Origin: Crossaster papposus
Taxonomy: Eukaryota; Echinodermata; Asteroidea; Velatida; Solasteridae
Assembly: GCA_037893245.1 (NCBI GenBank)
Contig: JBAIAA010000021.1
Location: 1,550,001 to 1,614,000 of the forward strand
Direction: 5' to 3'
Length of the DNA stretch: 64,000 nt
Part shown: one piece after another, positions 33,618 through 46,017 of the stretch
Layout: every line of letters starts with the position of its first letter
Position numbering within the stretch: position 1 is the stretch's first letter
Position numbers and translations under genes: made by a program
Notes under the pieces: generated by a model
The model's database searches: none
What the model was told of the DNA's origin: nothing
What the model saw: only the letters and a program-made list of their open reading frames with translations

Positions 33618-34839
33618 GTTTTGGATGTAGCTACGTGTCACTACTCAAAGCTGATGTACTAAGATGGTTGAACTAGGCACTTACTGCCGTCTGCTGTCAC
33701 TTGGGCGCGGTACTCAAACTAAAGTTGAAAACCATCTACATACGTTAAACAAAAATAACCAAACTACAATAGTACGGTGTAAAATAATATCTCAAACATT
33801 TTTGAAAAGCGTTCAAATCTTCGAAATCTATCAACTTGGGACTTCATTCCGTGAAACAGAAATACTGAAATTTAAAACATTTAACTTACGCCCACAACAA
33901 ATTTCTAGTAGTGTCAAATGCACCCAAAACACATGCACTGATAATCGCTGACAAATGCATGCTATTCAGAATCAGGGAAACCCCTTAAAGGGGCGTGGCT
34001 TGTTAATTTAAAAGTGATATTATATACATAAAACATAATTAATTAACATTTGAAAACATTGTGGATCTTTTCTTAGATTTAACTTACCGTTAGGAATTGA
34101 AAAACTGTAATTGGTGTTCATTTTTGTGTGAATATATGGCGGTTTTCACTTTTTGCCTCCCTTTTTTTCTAGAAATAGACACAGAAAATGACTAAACCCC
34201 CAAAAGAAATGTTGGAAACATATAAATCTGTTCTAGGAGGGCGCTCAACAATCCAAATATCGTTTGGGAATACATTATTTGCGCCCTGTCTGCCCCCCCC
34301 CCCCCTTTTTTTTCCACCCCTATCCACAACAAAAGAATGACACTGCAAATACACCAAAAAGGCAAGCGAGAGTTTTGTGAACCGGAACTTACTCATGCTC
34401 GAGTTTATAACGCAAACGAAAACATCACGTATATACATACACCGTAAACAAGAAAATCGACCCATTTAGCGACGTGCCACTGCGCTGTGTTTTAACGATT
34501 ATGCTTTCGGTCGCGGCACCGTACGTGTATAGGCAGAACAAAGCCCTACTCAATTGTAGAACAAAATCAAAGGAAGGGGTGGGGGAGTATTGAGTACCCC
34601 AATAAATTGCCAAAGTTGTGATTGTATACGACATTGTTTTTGTGGATCCAAAGGGTCAGCTCCCAGCTCCTTTGTACAATCGTACAATGTATAGAAAGGA
34701 CGTGTTCAAAACGGGCTTCCATAACTACGACTGTGTCTATTGTCATCCTGCCGATTACGCGTATGGCGAACACCTAGACAATAGCCATTTACGAGATATT
34801 CGGACGCAGCCTGGCTCGGTGACTGACTATCACAATTTG
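33618..34839. other. No recognisable gene
   Basis: Non-coding sequence with a C13 run at 34293-34305. Nothing else was identified. Confidence 0.45.
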
Positions 34840-35057
34840 TGACACGATCAAGCGAAATCAGTCGGATGTCGGCCCCGGTCAAAAAATGAGTGTTCATGTA
34901 GTTTCAAAGAGGGCATCTGTACGTTTTAAAAACTGAAAACCCCATGTTGATACGATGTTTTGTTGTCGAGTTATGTAAATTTGTTTAAATACCAACGAAG
35001 AATACAGTGCATTTTGGGGATTCGCCGACATCCGACTGATTCGGCTTGATCGTGTTA
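34840..35057. mobile_element. Short MITE, about 33-bp inverted ends
   Basis: ACACGATCAAGC...AATCAGTCGGATGTCGG at 34841-34873 is matched in reverse at 35026-35057 with few mismatches. 218 bp, non-coding. Confidence 0.7.
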
Positions 35058-35228
35058 CGTTTGGAGAAAAGTTGGTACTTTTATTATAAAGAAACACAAT
35101 AAGTTACGATTAAGGCGAGGCGTCATTAGTATGACACGCCGTTCCCCTGCGAGCGCACGCGTTCCTTGGCGTTCCTATTAAATCAATAACAAAAAACAAT
35201 GGGCCTCTCTGCCGGGACGGAACGGGAA

Positions 35229-35254
35229 GGGGGGGGGGGGGGGGGGGGGGGGGG
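35229..35254. repeat. Poly(G) tract, 26 nt, inside the left inverted repeat
   Basis: The mirrored right repeat has a C25 run at 49262-49286 in the same relative place. Confidence 0.9.
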
Positions 35255-37129
35255 TGGGGGGAGTTCAGCCATCCACCGAGGCAGGAACGCGCCATTGTGT
35301 GTACTTGTTATGTAATTGTTGCGTTCCGCTGGTTATTAGCCACGGCAAAACGATCCGAAAAGGTGACAAATAAACGGAAGACGGGCGTAAAGAAAACCAA
35401 CAATTATTAGTCCGCTATTTTGTCCGCTTTGGATGTTTTTGTTAATACAGGTTTATGGTCACATAATTGGGTTTTGTATTGGTAATTTTCATTTGATAAT
35501 TTCTAAGATAGAGTGCCAGTGTGCAAACAGTAATATTTCACGGCTATATTTTGTTTATGTTCACTGCTACTTTTGGTTTTGGTACAATTTAAACAAAATA
35601 CAACTTTTAGGGAACACCTAAAAAAAATAGTTCTGAAATGTTCATGTTTTACGACTATCTATGTTGCGCGACTGTGCGATGGACTTGTAGGCCTACATTT
35701 GTGGATGCATTAACAAAAATGGCAGTGAAAATAAGTTGTTAAGATAACGAAATCCGAACACGTAAATTATTGTACATAAATAAACAGAACGAGTGAGTAA
35801 TCGACTAGTAATGTCTTTGCCAATAACGCTGAATGATGTCTGGTGGAAAGATTCACAAGTTATTATGCTTGCACGACTATTTATTCCCATCTCATGGTAT
35901 TACTGTTCCAATAATCCTATATACCCAAGATATACAAAACACTCGTCAGTTAAATTGTGATATTTTATATCGAGTTTTTAATGCCACTTCGTGTACCTGC
36001 AAATGAAAAGAGAAAGAACCGTTTTTAAAAACAACCGCTAGAACAACATTTCTTTCCGCAATAATTTGTGTCTATGTACATACATTGTACATGTATTCTT
36101 ACTGCTCTATTGTATTCCTGTCGAGCATGGAACGCGGGCAGAACGGGGCTCGTGCGCTCGCGAGAGGACGGGGTAACAACAATAGCCGCGTTCCTCCCGT
36201 TCTGACGCAGTTGAACGGCAGGTCATCTTATGACGCCTCGCCTAACTGCATTTCCTTCCACAATAAACAAATGGAGTCTTCTATTTCCATGACAACCAGA
36301 CACAACTCGATATTGTGCGATAACAATTCTGAAGGTTACATATTGAAAGACGTAATAACAATCATAACAAATAGCCGTGATTTCTAATTTCGAGCTATTC
36401 TTTATACTGTTGACGGAGCGAAGGCGCACGTTCGGCAACGAACCCGTATTAATTAGGCAGTTGGCGTTAAATGCGCATCGCGGTTGCATCGTCGATGTTT
36501 CATTCAAATTCACCAACTCTCACCGTGATTCAATTTCGTCCGAGAAAAATCAGTTTCACACGCTTTTACCAAACCAATTTAGTTAATATTTAGGCCTATC
36601 ATTCAATGTCATCGTTTTGTCACTATTCGTCATTACTGATCAAATTCAGTATTCACAAATCGATTAAAATTCATGTTAAATACATTAGTCTGATGTGTAC
36701 TTGAGTCAAGACTAATTTGTATTTAACATAAGTTTTAAATTGAATGATTAGACGAATTCGATCTCTTAACGCTGCCTTTCGGCAACAACTTAGACGAATT
36801 TGATTGAATAATGAATAATGAATATTAAATTGAAGGATAAATGACTAAATTGGTTTGGTAAAAGCGTTTGAATTATTTTCTCGGATGAAGTTGAATGTGA
36901 GAGTTGGTGAATTTGAATGAAAAATGTTATAACATAGCCGGGAAAACCTATATTGGGCCTATACTGTAATTCGAAGACTGAGTCAAAAAGAAATTTACGA
37001 GAAAACTGTAAAAATGCCCTTTGCAAACCAATGTTTCATCTTTAGTCTATTTCACTGTGAATTGCTGGTGATTAGCCCAACTTGCATAAGACCTGCACAT
37101 CGCTAACGAGGAGAAGTTAACCAGCCACG

Positions 37130-37208
37130 ATGTTTAAGTGGAACATTAATTTTGGACTTGTTGTATACATGCTTATTCTGCTTGGAACCTTTGTAACAAC
37201 AGCATCAG
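37130..37208 (+). CDS. Signal-peptide exon, copy 1
   Basis: ATG starts a 26-codon stretch: a basic N-terminus MFKWN, a hydrophobic core LVVYMLILLGTF and a small-residue end TTAS, typical of a secretory signal. After TCA G comes GTAAGT, a consensus donor, leaving phase 1. The exon at 57815 begins in the matching phase and reads A-TVCYFGQ, so it is the likely partner. A near-identical copy lies at 43983. No TATA box is evident upstream. Confidence 0.65.
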
Positions 37209-37614
37209 GTAAGTTTTTGTTCCCTTTGTTCAAAATGATTAGAAAGATATATAATAAAAATTAAAACCCTATAGCATTATTGATTTTTCATCATGCATTT
37301 AAGTCCGGGAGCTAGCGACATAATATTTCACCCCATTTCACCCATAAGGTTTGACCACTTACAGTTACTAAGGTCGTCCAGGTCAGCCTGCCCCCAGAGG
37401 TGGGGTCTGGCCCCCAGGCCTCTTGAAAAGCCCCCAGAGACGGTTGATTTTACCTCATCTCTTTCATGGACAAGGAAATGAAAAACCGGACCAAATTTTA
37501 AGTATGGAAGATGTGGACAGACCCCCCACGAAGTGCGCCAATAGTCGGTAGTACATTACAAATACACATGTATGTAACAAATTACAAAACGTCAGGTTGG
37601 GAAGGTGTTGTCAG

Positions 37615-37647
<33 letters not shown>

Positions 37648-38023
37648 ACCCAAACTACAAACAGACAAGTTTGGATTCGAGGCATCTCGTGACTGTGTCC
37701 CCCTTCATTTTGCTACTCATTTTTTCTCTATAAAGCTTTGTTTAGAAATGGCAAAAGGGACTTTGGACGTGTGCAAGTCCACAATCTATAATCTCTCCCC
37801 GCAACCTGCACGTATTGATGTTCGCAGGGACTATAATTCGTACACCATTATATACGCACTGTTGAGATTCCTTTGTCTTCGTGTAGTTAGAAAGACACTG
37901 GCCAGTTAAATTTACCTCATCTTAAACATGGACCAAACTTTATCAAATTAAAGTACTAGGGCAGTACAAAAAGAACAAATTCACAACATTTCAAAGGTGT
38001 TTTCCGACCATATATTAACCCAT
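37209..38023. other. Intron-like sequence with a C32 run
   Basis: A GGTCGTCCAGGTCAGCCTGCC block and a 32-base C run (37616-37647) are shared with unit 2. A frame from 37511 crosses the run but is not supported as a gene. Confidence 0.55.
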
Positions 38024-38601
38024 TAGTCAGGTTCATAATGTACATATTGAAAGTTTCGTTCATTTTTTGTGTAGATTTGCTAAACTATACATTTTTGGAA
38101 ACGTTAGGATATACTTAACATGAAAACCAATGTTTTATGGACCTTTATGGACCTTTATTGTGACGTGACACATGAAAAATCAAAGGGTGTCACATTAAAG
38201 GTCCATTGTTTTCAATGGCCTATATCTCTGGAGGTATAAGTCCGATTGGGTTCAAACTTGGTATGCAGATATGGCGAGATGTGGTATAGATATACATTGA
38301 AGTGACATCATGATGACGTTATCGTGTGATTTGTTATGATTTTGTTTAATATTTGGACCTTTAAGCCATATCTCATCAACAGAACATAATACATTTAAAA
38401 TAATTGTTGTAATATGTTTATTGGGTGACGTCATCATGACGTCATCAAAATGCCAATTAAACAGTCCAAGATGGCCGACATAAAGAACCTGAAAACAAAT
38501 GTAAACATTGGTTTGCATGTTAAGTATATCCTAACGTTTCCAATGTATAGTTTAGCAAATCTACACAAAAAGTGACCAGAAATACATGAGAAACCTGACT
38601 A
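38024..38601. mobile_element. MITE related to the Academ-like element (unit 1)
   Basis: TAGTCAGGTT and AACCTGACTA ends are bordered by CAT on both sides (38021-38023 and 38602-38604). Its inverted repeats continue GTTTCGTTCATTTTTTGTG, GATTTGCTAAACTATACATT and AACGTTAGGATATACTTAAC, the first two closely matching the TIR of the 3964-10083 element. The interior has CCAAGATGGCCG, also seen in that TIR. A 3-bp duplication fits the Academ style. Confidence 0.75.
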
Positions 38602-38639
38602 CATGGACAACATTTAGTCAATTTTTTTTTTAAATATGT

Positions 38640-39052
38640 GGCCGGTTTGCGTAATTGTTCTTCCTAGGAGGGTTAGGGGTATTTATCGTAAATGGGCGTA
38701 TCTACACCACACTGAGTGGGAGACACTTCGGTTTTTAGATTCTTACTTTCCCTTAAATTAAACTCACTCCAACAATAAAATTGGAGACCAAAAATAGTCA
38801 ATGAAAAACAAGCAGATACCGAACCTCATTCAAACGATCAATAACCTAACCCATTATCCAATAAGCTACCGTGAGAAGTCGACAGAAGCCGTTTTTCAAA
38901 GTGTTCTAATGTACCTCTGGGCTACGTTTAACTAGTTGAATTAGCAATAACAATGTATTAGCGTCATTGCTAATACATCGTGAGGGGTCTAGAGCCGCCC
39001 ATTTATGATAAGTACCCTAACCATCCTAGGAAAAAATACGCGACCGGTTTAA
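38640..39052. mobile_element. MITE with internal tRNA-like sequence (unit 1)
   Basis: Inverted ends of about 55 bp contain TTCCTAGGAGGGTTAGGGG and ATAAATGGGCG. A minus-strand tRNA-like segment with box A (GTAGCTTATTGGATAATGGG) and a weak box B lies inside, about 38820-38885; the unit 2 copy keeps GGTTCGAAT. A further tRNA-like box A (AACTCAGTCGGTAGAGCA) abuts the right end at 39050-39070. Confidence 0.65.
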
Positions 39053-40965
39053 CTCAGTCGGTAGAGCATCGGACTAAAGATCACAAAGTCCGTGGCCTTG
39101 CGCTTTGAAAAGTGGATTAATCCCTCGCTGTATGGCTGATACCTGTAATAAGCCTCCTCAACTGACCTCTCATCTAGGTTTTCCCAGCCAATTTAAGCAT
39201 AAATTCATTCAATTTAATACCCGTCTCATTAAATGTCGTTTGAAAATGAATGCTCCGTTGCATCAGCATTCAACAGTCAAAAGAAGTAATTCCATTTCAG
39301 CAGTTAGCATTTACTGGCCAAATAAGATAATTCAAAAGTGAATAATGAGGTCGCAAAGATTATTACATTTCATAAAAGCCAGCAGCAAGAGGCTGGTCAA
39401 CCATTCAATGTAATCAATATCAATCGGAAAACATTTTTCAAATGTTTATAGTCAAATTCGTTTCTATGGTATATGCTTTCTGATTTCGTATTTGCCGATA
39501 TAAGGCAGATATTTTAAGAATTCAATTGTACACTAATTCTGCGTTATATACCTTTAAGTAGAGTGATTGTTAACGAAAACTGCATAGCTGGCCGTATTCA
39601 GTATAACCAAATGTCGGCCAAATAACTTTCGGAAAGTGTGTGAGTAGGTATAACTACAACCACGTCTAAACGTGAATGGCTAAATACCTTGGCACGTCTG
39701 AACATTGAAGGCTAAATAAACCAATTAGAAATAAAGAAACGATTAGTAGAAATATACATATAACAGAAAAAGAAAAGGACCAGTGAAAAAACATATACAG
39801 GAAAAGAACATGTTTTGTTTGTTAATTGTATAACAACCTCCTAATGATGTTAAGCTTTTGTTTCTTAAACACTTGTTAGTTTGTATTTTGACATGGTCCG
39901 AACACTAGTAGAAATAGAGAAGAAAACATAAAGACCAGCGCAAACGATCACAAGGCTATGCACAGGCCCCATTCTGCCCGCGTTTCATGCTCAACAGCAA
40001 TACAATAGAGCAGTCACGCGTGCTTGAACGCATTGTGTCAATCAATGTGTCAAAATTGATGCTTATATAAACAGTCCTGAATTGACTGAGTATATTATTA
40101 CCCCGGCTTTTTACGAATCCCAAATAAAGTCGAATCGGATCCACGTCATAATAGTTTGGTTCGCTTCCCCGTGGACCGTTATCCTTAAGTATAAGTCCCA
40201 TGAACGTAATCTTGCAATAAACCCGATAAAAGCCAGACCTCAAAAGCTAGACGATGAAGAATGGACAATTATTCCAAACCTGCATGTATAAGTTCTTTGG
40301 CAATTATAATTCGTGCGCCGAGAGAATACAAGTAACTAAAAGTCATATACAATGGTGCAATAGCTGGCACAATGCAGGCTGGATACATCTGCCGGAATCT
40401 ATTATTACAAATATAAGACGAGGAAACGAACCCAATTATGTGATCATAAACTAACATGATGAGAACCATTTTCTCAATTTCATATGTATTCGTGTCAACA
40501 ATTTTTCACCTAAAATGAAACACTTCTTCCCGGATTAGCAAAATTGTGCCATTAAAAATGTAAAAATTGCTTTTACAAAATATAACAACAAAGATTAGGG
40601 TTTCAACTCTTGAATGGGAAATTACAAAAAGATAACATTTAGAAGCCAAAATGTTATTATGTTGAACAACCTCATGAAATAATGAATACCTTTATTTTTG
40701 TTAAACTGCTTGAACATGTGCTTTGCATGTAACCTTATCACATTGTAGTTTGTAAAAAATGGGGAAAAAAGTTTGTTAATATTGTACATGGCAAAGTGTA
40801 ATGTTTAATATTTAAAAATGCACTTCTCCTTGCTATTTTTTTAGAACGTGGTTTAATACCATGAAATAATGACATTTTAAAATCTACCTTTGATTTGAAC
40901 GTACATAAAGTCAAAATTACAGTGCAGGACATTTCAGTCATTTTGGGCGGACATTACAATACGAT
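39053..40965. other. Unit 1 right part and inter-unit spacer, no gene
   Basis: 39100-40455 is shared with unit 2. 39955-40040 is the inverted match of the repeat end at 42880-42960. 40456-40965 is unique. No coding evidence. Confidence 0.5.
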
Positions 40966-41966
40966 CATAGACCTGCTATTCTGATGTCCATTCAGAATGG
41001 CTGGAGTATGGTTATAGACCGGCTATTCTTATGTTTATCCAGAATGGCCGGAGTATGATAATAGATCGGCTATTCATATATCCATCCAGAATGGCCGGAG
41101 TATGATCATAGACCGGCTATTCTTATGTCCATTCAGAATGTCCGGAGTATGATCAAAGACCGGCTATTCTTATGTCCATCAAGAATGGCCTGGGTGTGAT
41201 CATAGACCGACTATTCTTAAGTCCATCCAGAATGGCCGGTGTATGATCATAGACCGGCTATTCATATATCCATCCAGAATGGCCGGAGTATGATCATAGA
41301 CCGGCTATTCTTATGTCCATCCAGAATATGATCAAAGACCGGCTATTCTTATGTCCATTCAGAATGGCCGAAGTATGATCAAAGACCGGCTATTCTTATG
41401 TCCATCCAGAATAGCCGGAGTATGATCAAAGACCGGCTATTCATATATCCATCCAAAATGGCCGGAGTATGATCATAGACCGGCTATTCTTATGTCCATT
41501 CAGAATGGCCGGAGTATGATCATAGACCGGCTATTCTTATGTCCATCCAGAATATGATCAAAGTCCGGCTATTCTTATGTCCATCAAGAATGGCCGGAGT
41601 ATGATCAAAGACCGGCTATTCTCATGTTTATCCAGAATGGCCGGAGTTTGATCAAAGACCGGCTATTCTTATGTCCATCCAGAATGGCCGGAGTATGATC
41701 AAAGACCGGCTATTCTCATGTTTATCCAGAATGGCCGGAGTTTGATCAAAGACCGGCTATTCTTATGTCCATCCAGAATGGCCAGAGTATGATCAAAGAC
41801 CGGCTATTCTCATGTTTATCCAGAATGGCCGGAGTTTGATCATAGACCGGCTATTCATATATCCATCCAGAATGGCCGGAGTATGATCATAGACCGGCTA
41901 TTCTCATGTCCATTCAGAATGGCCGGAGTATGATCATAGACCGGCTATTCTCATGTCCATCCAGAA
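40966..41966. repeat. Minisatellite, about 47-bp unit, some 21 copies
   Basis: The unit reads GACCGGCTATTCTTATGTCC then ATCCAGAATGGCCGGAGTATGATCATA, with variants including a shortened form lacking GGCCGGAGT. Copies are 80-100% alike. It ends exactly where the inverted-repeat segment ATATGTTTTATAG begins (41967). Confidence 0.93.
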
Positions 41967-43982
41967 ATATGTTTTATAGAGTCGATCCAAAATTGGTCCA
42001 TACCTACAAGGATTGTATGTGGTATACATGTGTGTGTACTGGTTTGTTTTCAGGTAGTTTCACACCGTGGCGAGTAATCATTGATGTTGTCATGAATTGT
42101 TTTTGTCCGCTTTCGATGTTTTTGTTAATACAGGTTTATGGTCACATAATTGGGTTTTTTATTGGTAATTTTCATTTGATAATTTCTAAGATAGAGTGCC
42201 ATTGTGCAAACAGTAATATTTCACGGCTATATTTTGTTTATGTTCACTGCTACTTTTGGTTTTGGTACAATTTAAACAAAATACTTTTAGGGAACACCTG
42301 TTTTGTTAGAAAAAAAATAAGTTTTGAAATGTTCATGTTTTACGACTATCTATGTTGCGCCACTGTGCGATGGACTTGTAGGCCTACATTTTTGGATGCA
42401 TTAACAAAAATGGCAGTGAAAATAAGTTGTTAAGATAACGAAATCCGAACACGTAAATTATTGTACATAAATAAACAGAACGAGTGAGTAATCGACTAAT
42501 GTCTTTGCCAATAACGCTGAATGATGTCTAGTGGAAAGATTCACAAATTATTATATGCTTGCACGACTATTAATTCCCATCTCCCGGCATTACTGTTCCA
42601 ATAATCCTACCCAAGATATTCAAAACATTCGTCAGTTAAATTGTGATATTTTATATCGAGTTTTTAATGCCACTTGTCCGCCTTCATGTACCTGCAAATG
42701 AAAAGAGAAAGAACCGTTTTGAAAAACAACCGCTAGAACAACATTTTTTACCGCAATCATTTGTTATATGTACATATATTGTATATGTATTCTTACTTAA
42801 TATTATAAATGTAGGCCTACGTGTAAAATACATCAGCTACTGGTTGTGCAGTCGTTCTTCACGTCCGCCGCGATTGACACAATTCGTTCAAGCACCCGTG
42901 ACTGCTCTATTGTATTGCTGTCGAGCATGGAACGCGGGCAGAACGGGGCCCGTGTGCTCTCGAGAGGATGGGGTAATTGAACAACAATGGCCGCGTTCCT
43001 CCCGTTCTGACGGAGGGGAACAACGGGTCATCTGAATGACGCCTCGCCTAACTGCATTTCCTTCCACAATAAACAAATAGAGTCTTCTATTTCCATGACA
43101 ACCAGACACAACTCGATATTGTGCGATACAAATTCTGAAGGTTACATATTGAAAGACGTAATAACAATCATAACAAATAGCCGTGATTTCTAATTTCGAG
43201 CCATTCTTTATACTGTTGACGGAGTGAAGGCGCACGTTCGGCAACGAACCAGTATTAATTAGGCAGTTGGCGTTTAATGCGCATCGAGGTTGCATCGTCG
43301 ATGTTTCATTCAAATTCACCAACTCTCACCGTGATTCAAATTCGTGCGAGAAAAATCTGTTTCACACGCTTTTACCAAACCAATTTAGTTAATATTTAGG
43401 CCTATCATTCAATTTCAACGTTTTGTCACTATTCGTCATTACTGATCAAATTCCTCTAAAGTCGTTGTCGAAAGGCAGTATTCACAAATCGATTTCGTCA
43501 CATATCTATTAAAATTCATGTTAAATAAATTAGTCTGATGTGTACTTCAGTCAAGACTAATTTGTATTTAACATAAGTTTTAAATTGAATGATTAGACGA
43601 ATTCGATCTCTTAACGCTGCCTTTCGGCAACAACGTAGACGAATTTGATCGAATAATGAATATTATCGAGCCAATGTTAAAATTGTTGAAATTGAAGGGT
43701 AAATGACTAAATTGGTTTGGTAAAAGCGTGTGAATTATTTTCTGGGATGAAATTGAATGTGAGAGTTGAATGGAAAATGTTATAACATAGCCGGGAAAAC
43801 CTATATTGGGCCTATACTGTAATTCGAAGACTGAGTTAAAAAGAAATTTACAAGAAAACTGTGAAAATGCCCTTTGCAAACCAATGTTTCATATTTAGTC
43901 TATTTCACTGTGGATTGCTGGTGATTAGCCCAACTTGCATAAGACCTGCACATCGCTAACGAGGAGAAGTTAACCAGCCACG

Positions 43983-44061
43983 ATGTTTAAGTGGAACATC
44001 AATTTCGGACTTGTTGTATACATGCTTATTCTGCTTGGAACCTTTGTAACAACAGCATCAG
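43983..44061 (+). CDS. Signal-peptide exon, copy 2
   Basis: The exon has the same 26 codons as the exon at 37130 and the same phase-1 donor (G|GTAAGC). The nucleotide differences seen, such as ATC/ATT and TTC/TTT, are synonymous, which suggests constraint or recent duplication. It is the nearer candidate first exon for the exon at 57815, giving an intron of about 13.75 kb. Confidence 0.65.
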
Positions 44062-44833
44062 GTAAGCATTTGTTTCCTTTGTTCAAAATTATTTGAAAGA
44101 GATATAATAAAACTTAAAACCCTAAAGCATTATTGATTGTCACCATGCATTTAAGTTCGGGAGCCAGCGACATAAGATTTCACCCCCATTTCACCCATAG
44201 GGTTTTGACCCCTTACAGTTACTAAGGTCGTCCAGGTCAGCCTGCCCCCAGAGGTTGGGTCTGGACCCCAGACCCCTTGAAAAGCCCCCCGAGACGGTTG
44301 ATTTTACCTCATCTCTTTCATGGACAAACAAAGAGGGAAAAACCGACCAAATTTTACGCTGGGAAGGTGTTGTCAGACCCCCCACGAAGTGCGCCCACAG
44401 TTAGTAGTATACATTACGAATATGTAAAAACTTACAAAACGTCAGGTTGGAACGGTGTTGTCAGACCCCCCCCCCCCCCCCCCCCCCCACACACACACCA
44501 CAAACTACAAACAGACAAGTTTTGATTCTAGGCATCTCATGACTGTTTCCCAGAAAGGGCGAAACGGACTTTGGCTTGTGCAAGTCCACAATCTATAATC
44601 TCTCCCCGCAACCTGCACGTATTGATGTTCGCAGGGTCGGGACTATAATTCGTACACCAATATACGGACTGTTGACATTCCTTTGTCTTCGTGTAGTTAG
44701 AAAAACATTGGCCAGTTTAATTTACCTCATCTCAAACAGGGACCAAACTTTATCAAAATAAAGTGCTAGGACAGTACAACAAGAACTAATTCACAACATT
44801 TCAAAGGTGTTGTCAGACCATATATTAACCCAT
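44062..44833. other. Intron-like sequence with a C23 run
   Basis: It corresponds to 37209-38023 of unit 1. The C run is at 44466-44488 and is followed by (CA)n. Confidence 0.55.
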
Positions 44834-45596
44834 TAGTCAGGTTCATAATGTACATATTGAAAGTTTCGTTCATTTGTTAGGATATACTTAACATGAAAAC
44901 CAATGTTTACATTTGTTTTCAGGTTCTTTTGGAAAAAATAGACCTTTAATGTGACGTGACACATGGAAAGTCATTGGGTGTCACATTAAAGGTTCATTTT
45001 TTTTCAATGCCCTATATCTCTGGAGGTATAAGTCCGATTGGGTTCAAACTCGGTAGGCAGGTATGGTTGGATGTGGTATAGATATACATTGAAGTGACAT
45101 CATGATGACGTCATCGTGTGATTTTTGTATGATTTTGTTTCATTTTTGAACTTTAGGCCATATCTCATCAACAGAACATATACATTTAATACATTAAATA
45201 TGTTTATTGGGTGACGTCATCATGACGTCATCAAAATGCCAAAATCCCAGATGGCCGCCATAGGAACTTGAAAACAAATGTAAACATTGGTTTTCATGTT
45301 AAGTATTTCCTAACGTTTCCAAAAATGATCACCGGATTATTTTAGTCACGTACAACTAATCTACGGTGGCTAAAACAGAGAAGTGCGCGTGTGGATAAAC
45401 TCCTGTGATCATCGCAATTCAGTAAGAAAATAATCGGTTGTTTATGCTTAGCCGATGTTTAGTGGTCTAGCCGTACATCATTCTATTCACAGCGGATTAC
45501 GTAATATGTTGAATAAAAGGGCATATCTATCTTCGAAAACACGCATATCGCTGTGCTCTGCTGGTCAGCTCAGTTGACACTAGTGGGAGGGTCGCC

Positions 45597-45761
45597 ATGT
45601 CGAAAAAACGCGCTAATAATTTTACTCATGACCAGAAAATGGGTCTCATTGAGTGTGTAATGATGGGGAAAAGTTCTTCCAGTGCTATTTCAATGATACG
45701 CAGCAGATCCATATACGTCTGTCCCACAAGCAAAATGGTAATTTGTACGTACACGAGATAA
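45597..45761 (+). CDS. Short frame resembling a DNA-binding N-terminus
   Basis: 54 codons, starting MSKKRANNFTHDQKMGLIEC. The basic start and the F(T/S)xxxKxxLIE pattern are reminiscent of Myb/SANT- or MADF-like N-termini of PIF/Harbinger-type elements, but no further domain follows. It lies inside the insertion that interrupts the MITE. It could be a fossil of the insertion's own gene or chance. Confidence 0.25.
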   Translation: MSKKRANNFTHDQKMGLIECVMMGKSSSSAISMIRSRSIYVCPTSKMVICTYTR

Positions 45762-45783
45762 ACAAGCCCCTTGGGACGTTTAA

Positions 45784-46017
45784 CCAGTTCGCGCCGGGAT
45801 TATTTTAACATCGCCAAGCCCACGGGCGGGATTATTTTTAACGAAACTCGATCCGAAGCGGGTTCAGGCTGATAGTGCCGGGAAGCACACCCACGCATTT
45901 CCGGCCTTGCTCGCTGCTGACATACATTTCCGAACTTGAACTTGGCGTGTTTATGCGTCATCCGTTTTGAATTTGGGGAATTTTTTGCGTTTATATACGT
46001 CATCCGGCGCGAACTGG
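45784..46017. mobile_element. piggyBac-type MITE, copy 1
   Basis: TTAA flanks both ends (45780-45783, 46018-46021). The ends are CCAGTTCGCGCCGG and its inverse CCGGCGCGAACTGG. 234 bp, non-coding. Confidence 0.85.

Larger units (their letters stand above)
35400..40455 (+). repeat. Duplicated unit 1 (carries signal-peptide exon)
   Basis: It matches 42100-48740 in the same orientation at high similarity over most of its length. It starts near TTTGTCCGCTTTGGATG and ends at ACCCAATTATGTGATCATAAAC, which is also the inverted match of its own start. It contains a copy of the AGGCGAGGCGTC-type repeat end (36110-36250), exon 1 (37130), a C32 run and two MITEs. Confidence 0.8.

Noticed and set aside
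33252-33662. Open frames of 136 and 108 codons rich in Ala, Gln, Val and Pro
   Set aside because: They are translations of a 32-33 bp minisatellite. Two frames stay open for the same reason, and no start context, splice site or domain supports coding.
37511-37909. 132-codon frame across the C32 run
   Set aside because: The frame depends on a homopolymer of variable length and is not conserved in unit 2.
40966-41966. Regular direct repeats resembling a CRISPR array
   Set aside because: The whole 47-bp unit is repeated with no unique spacers, and the genome is eukaryotic.
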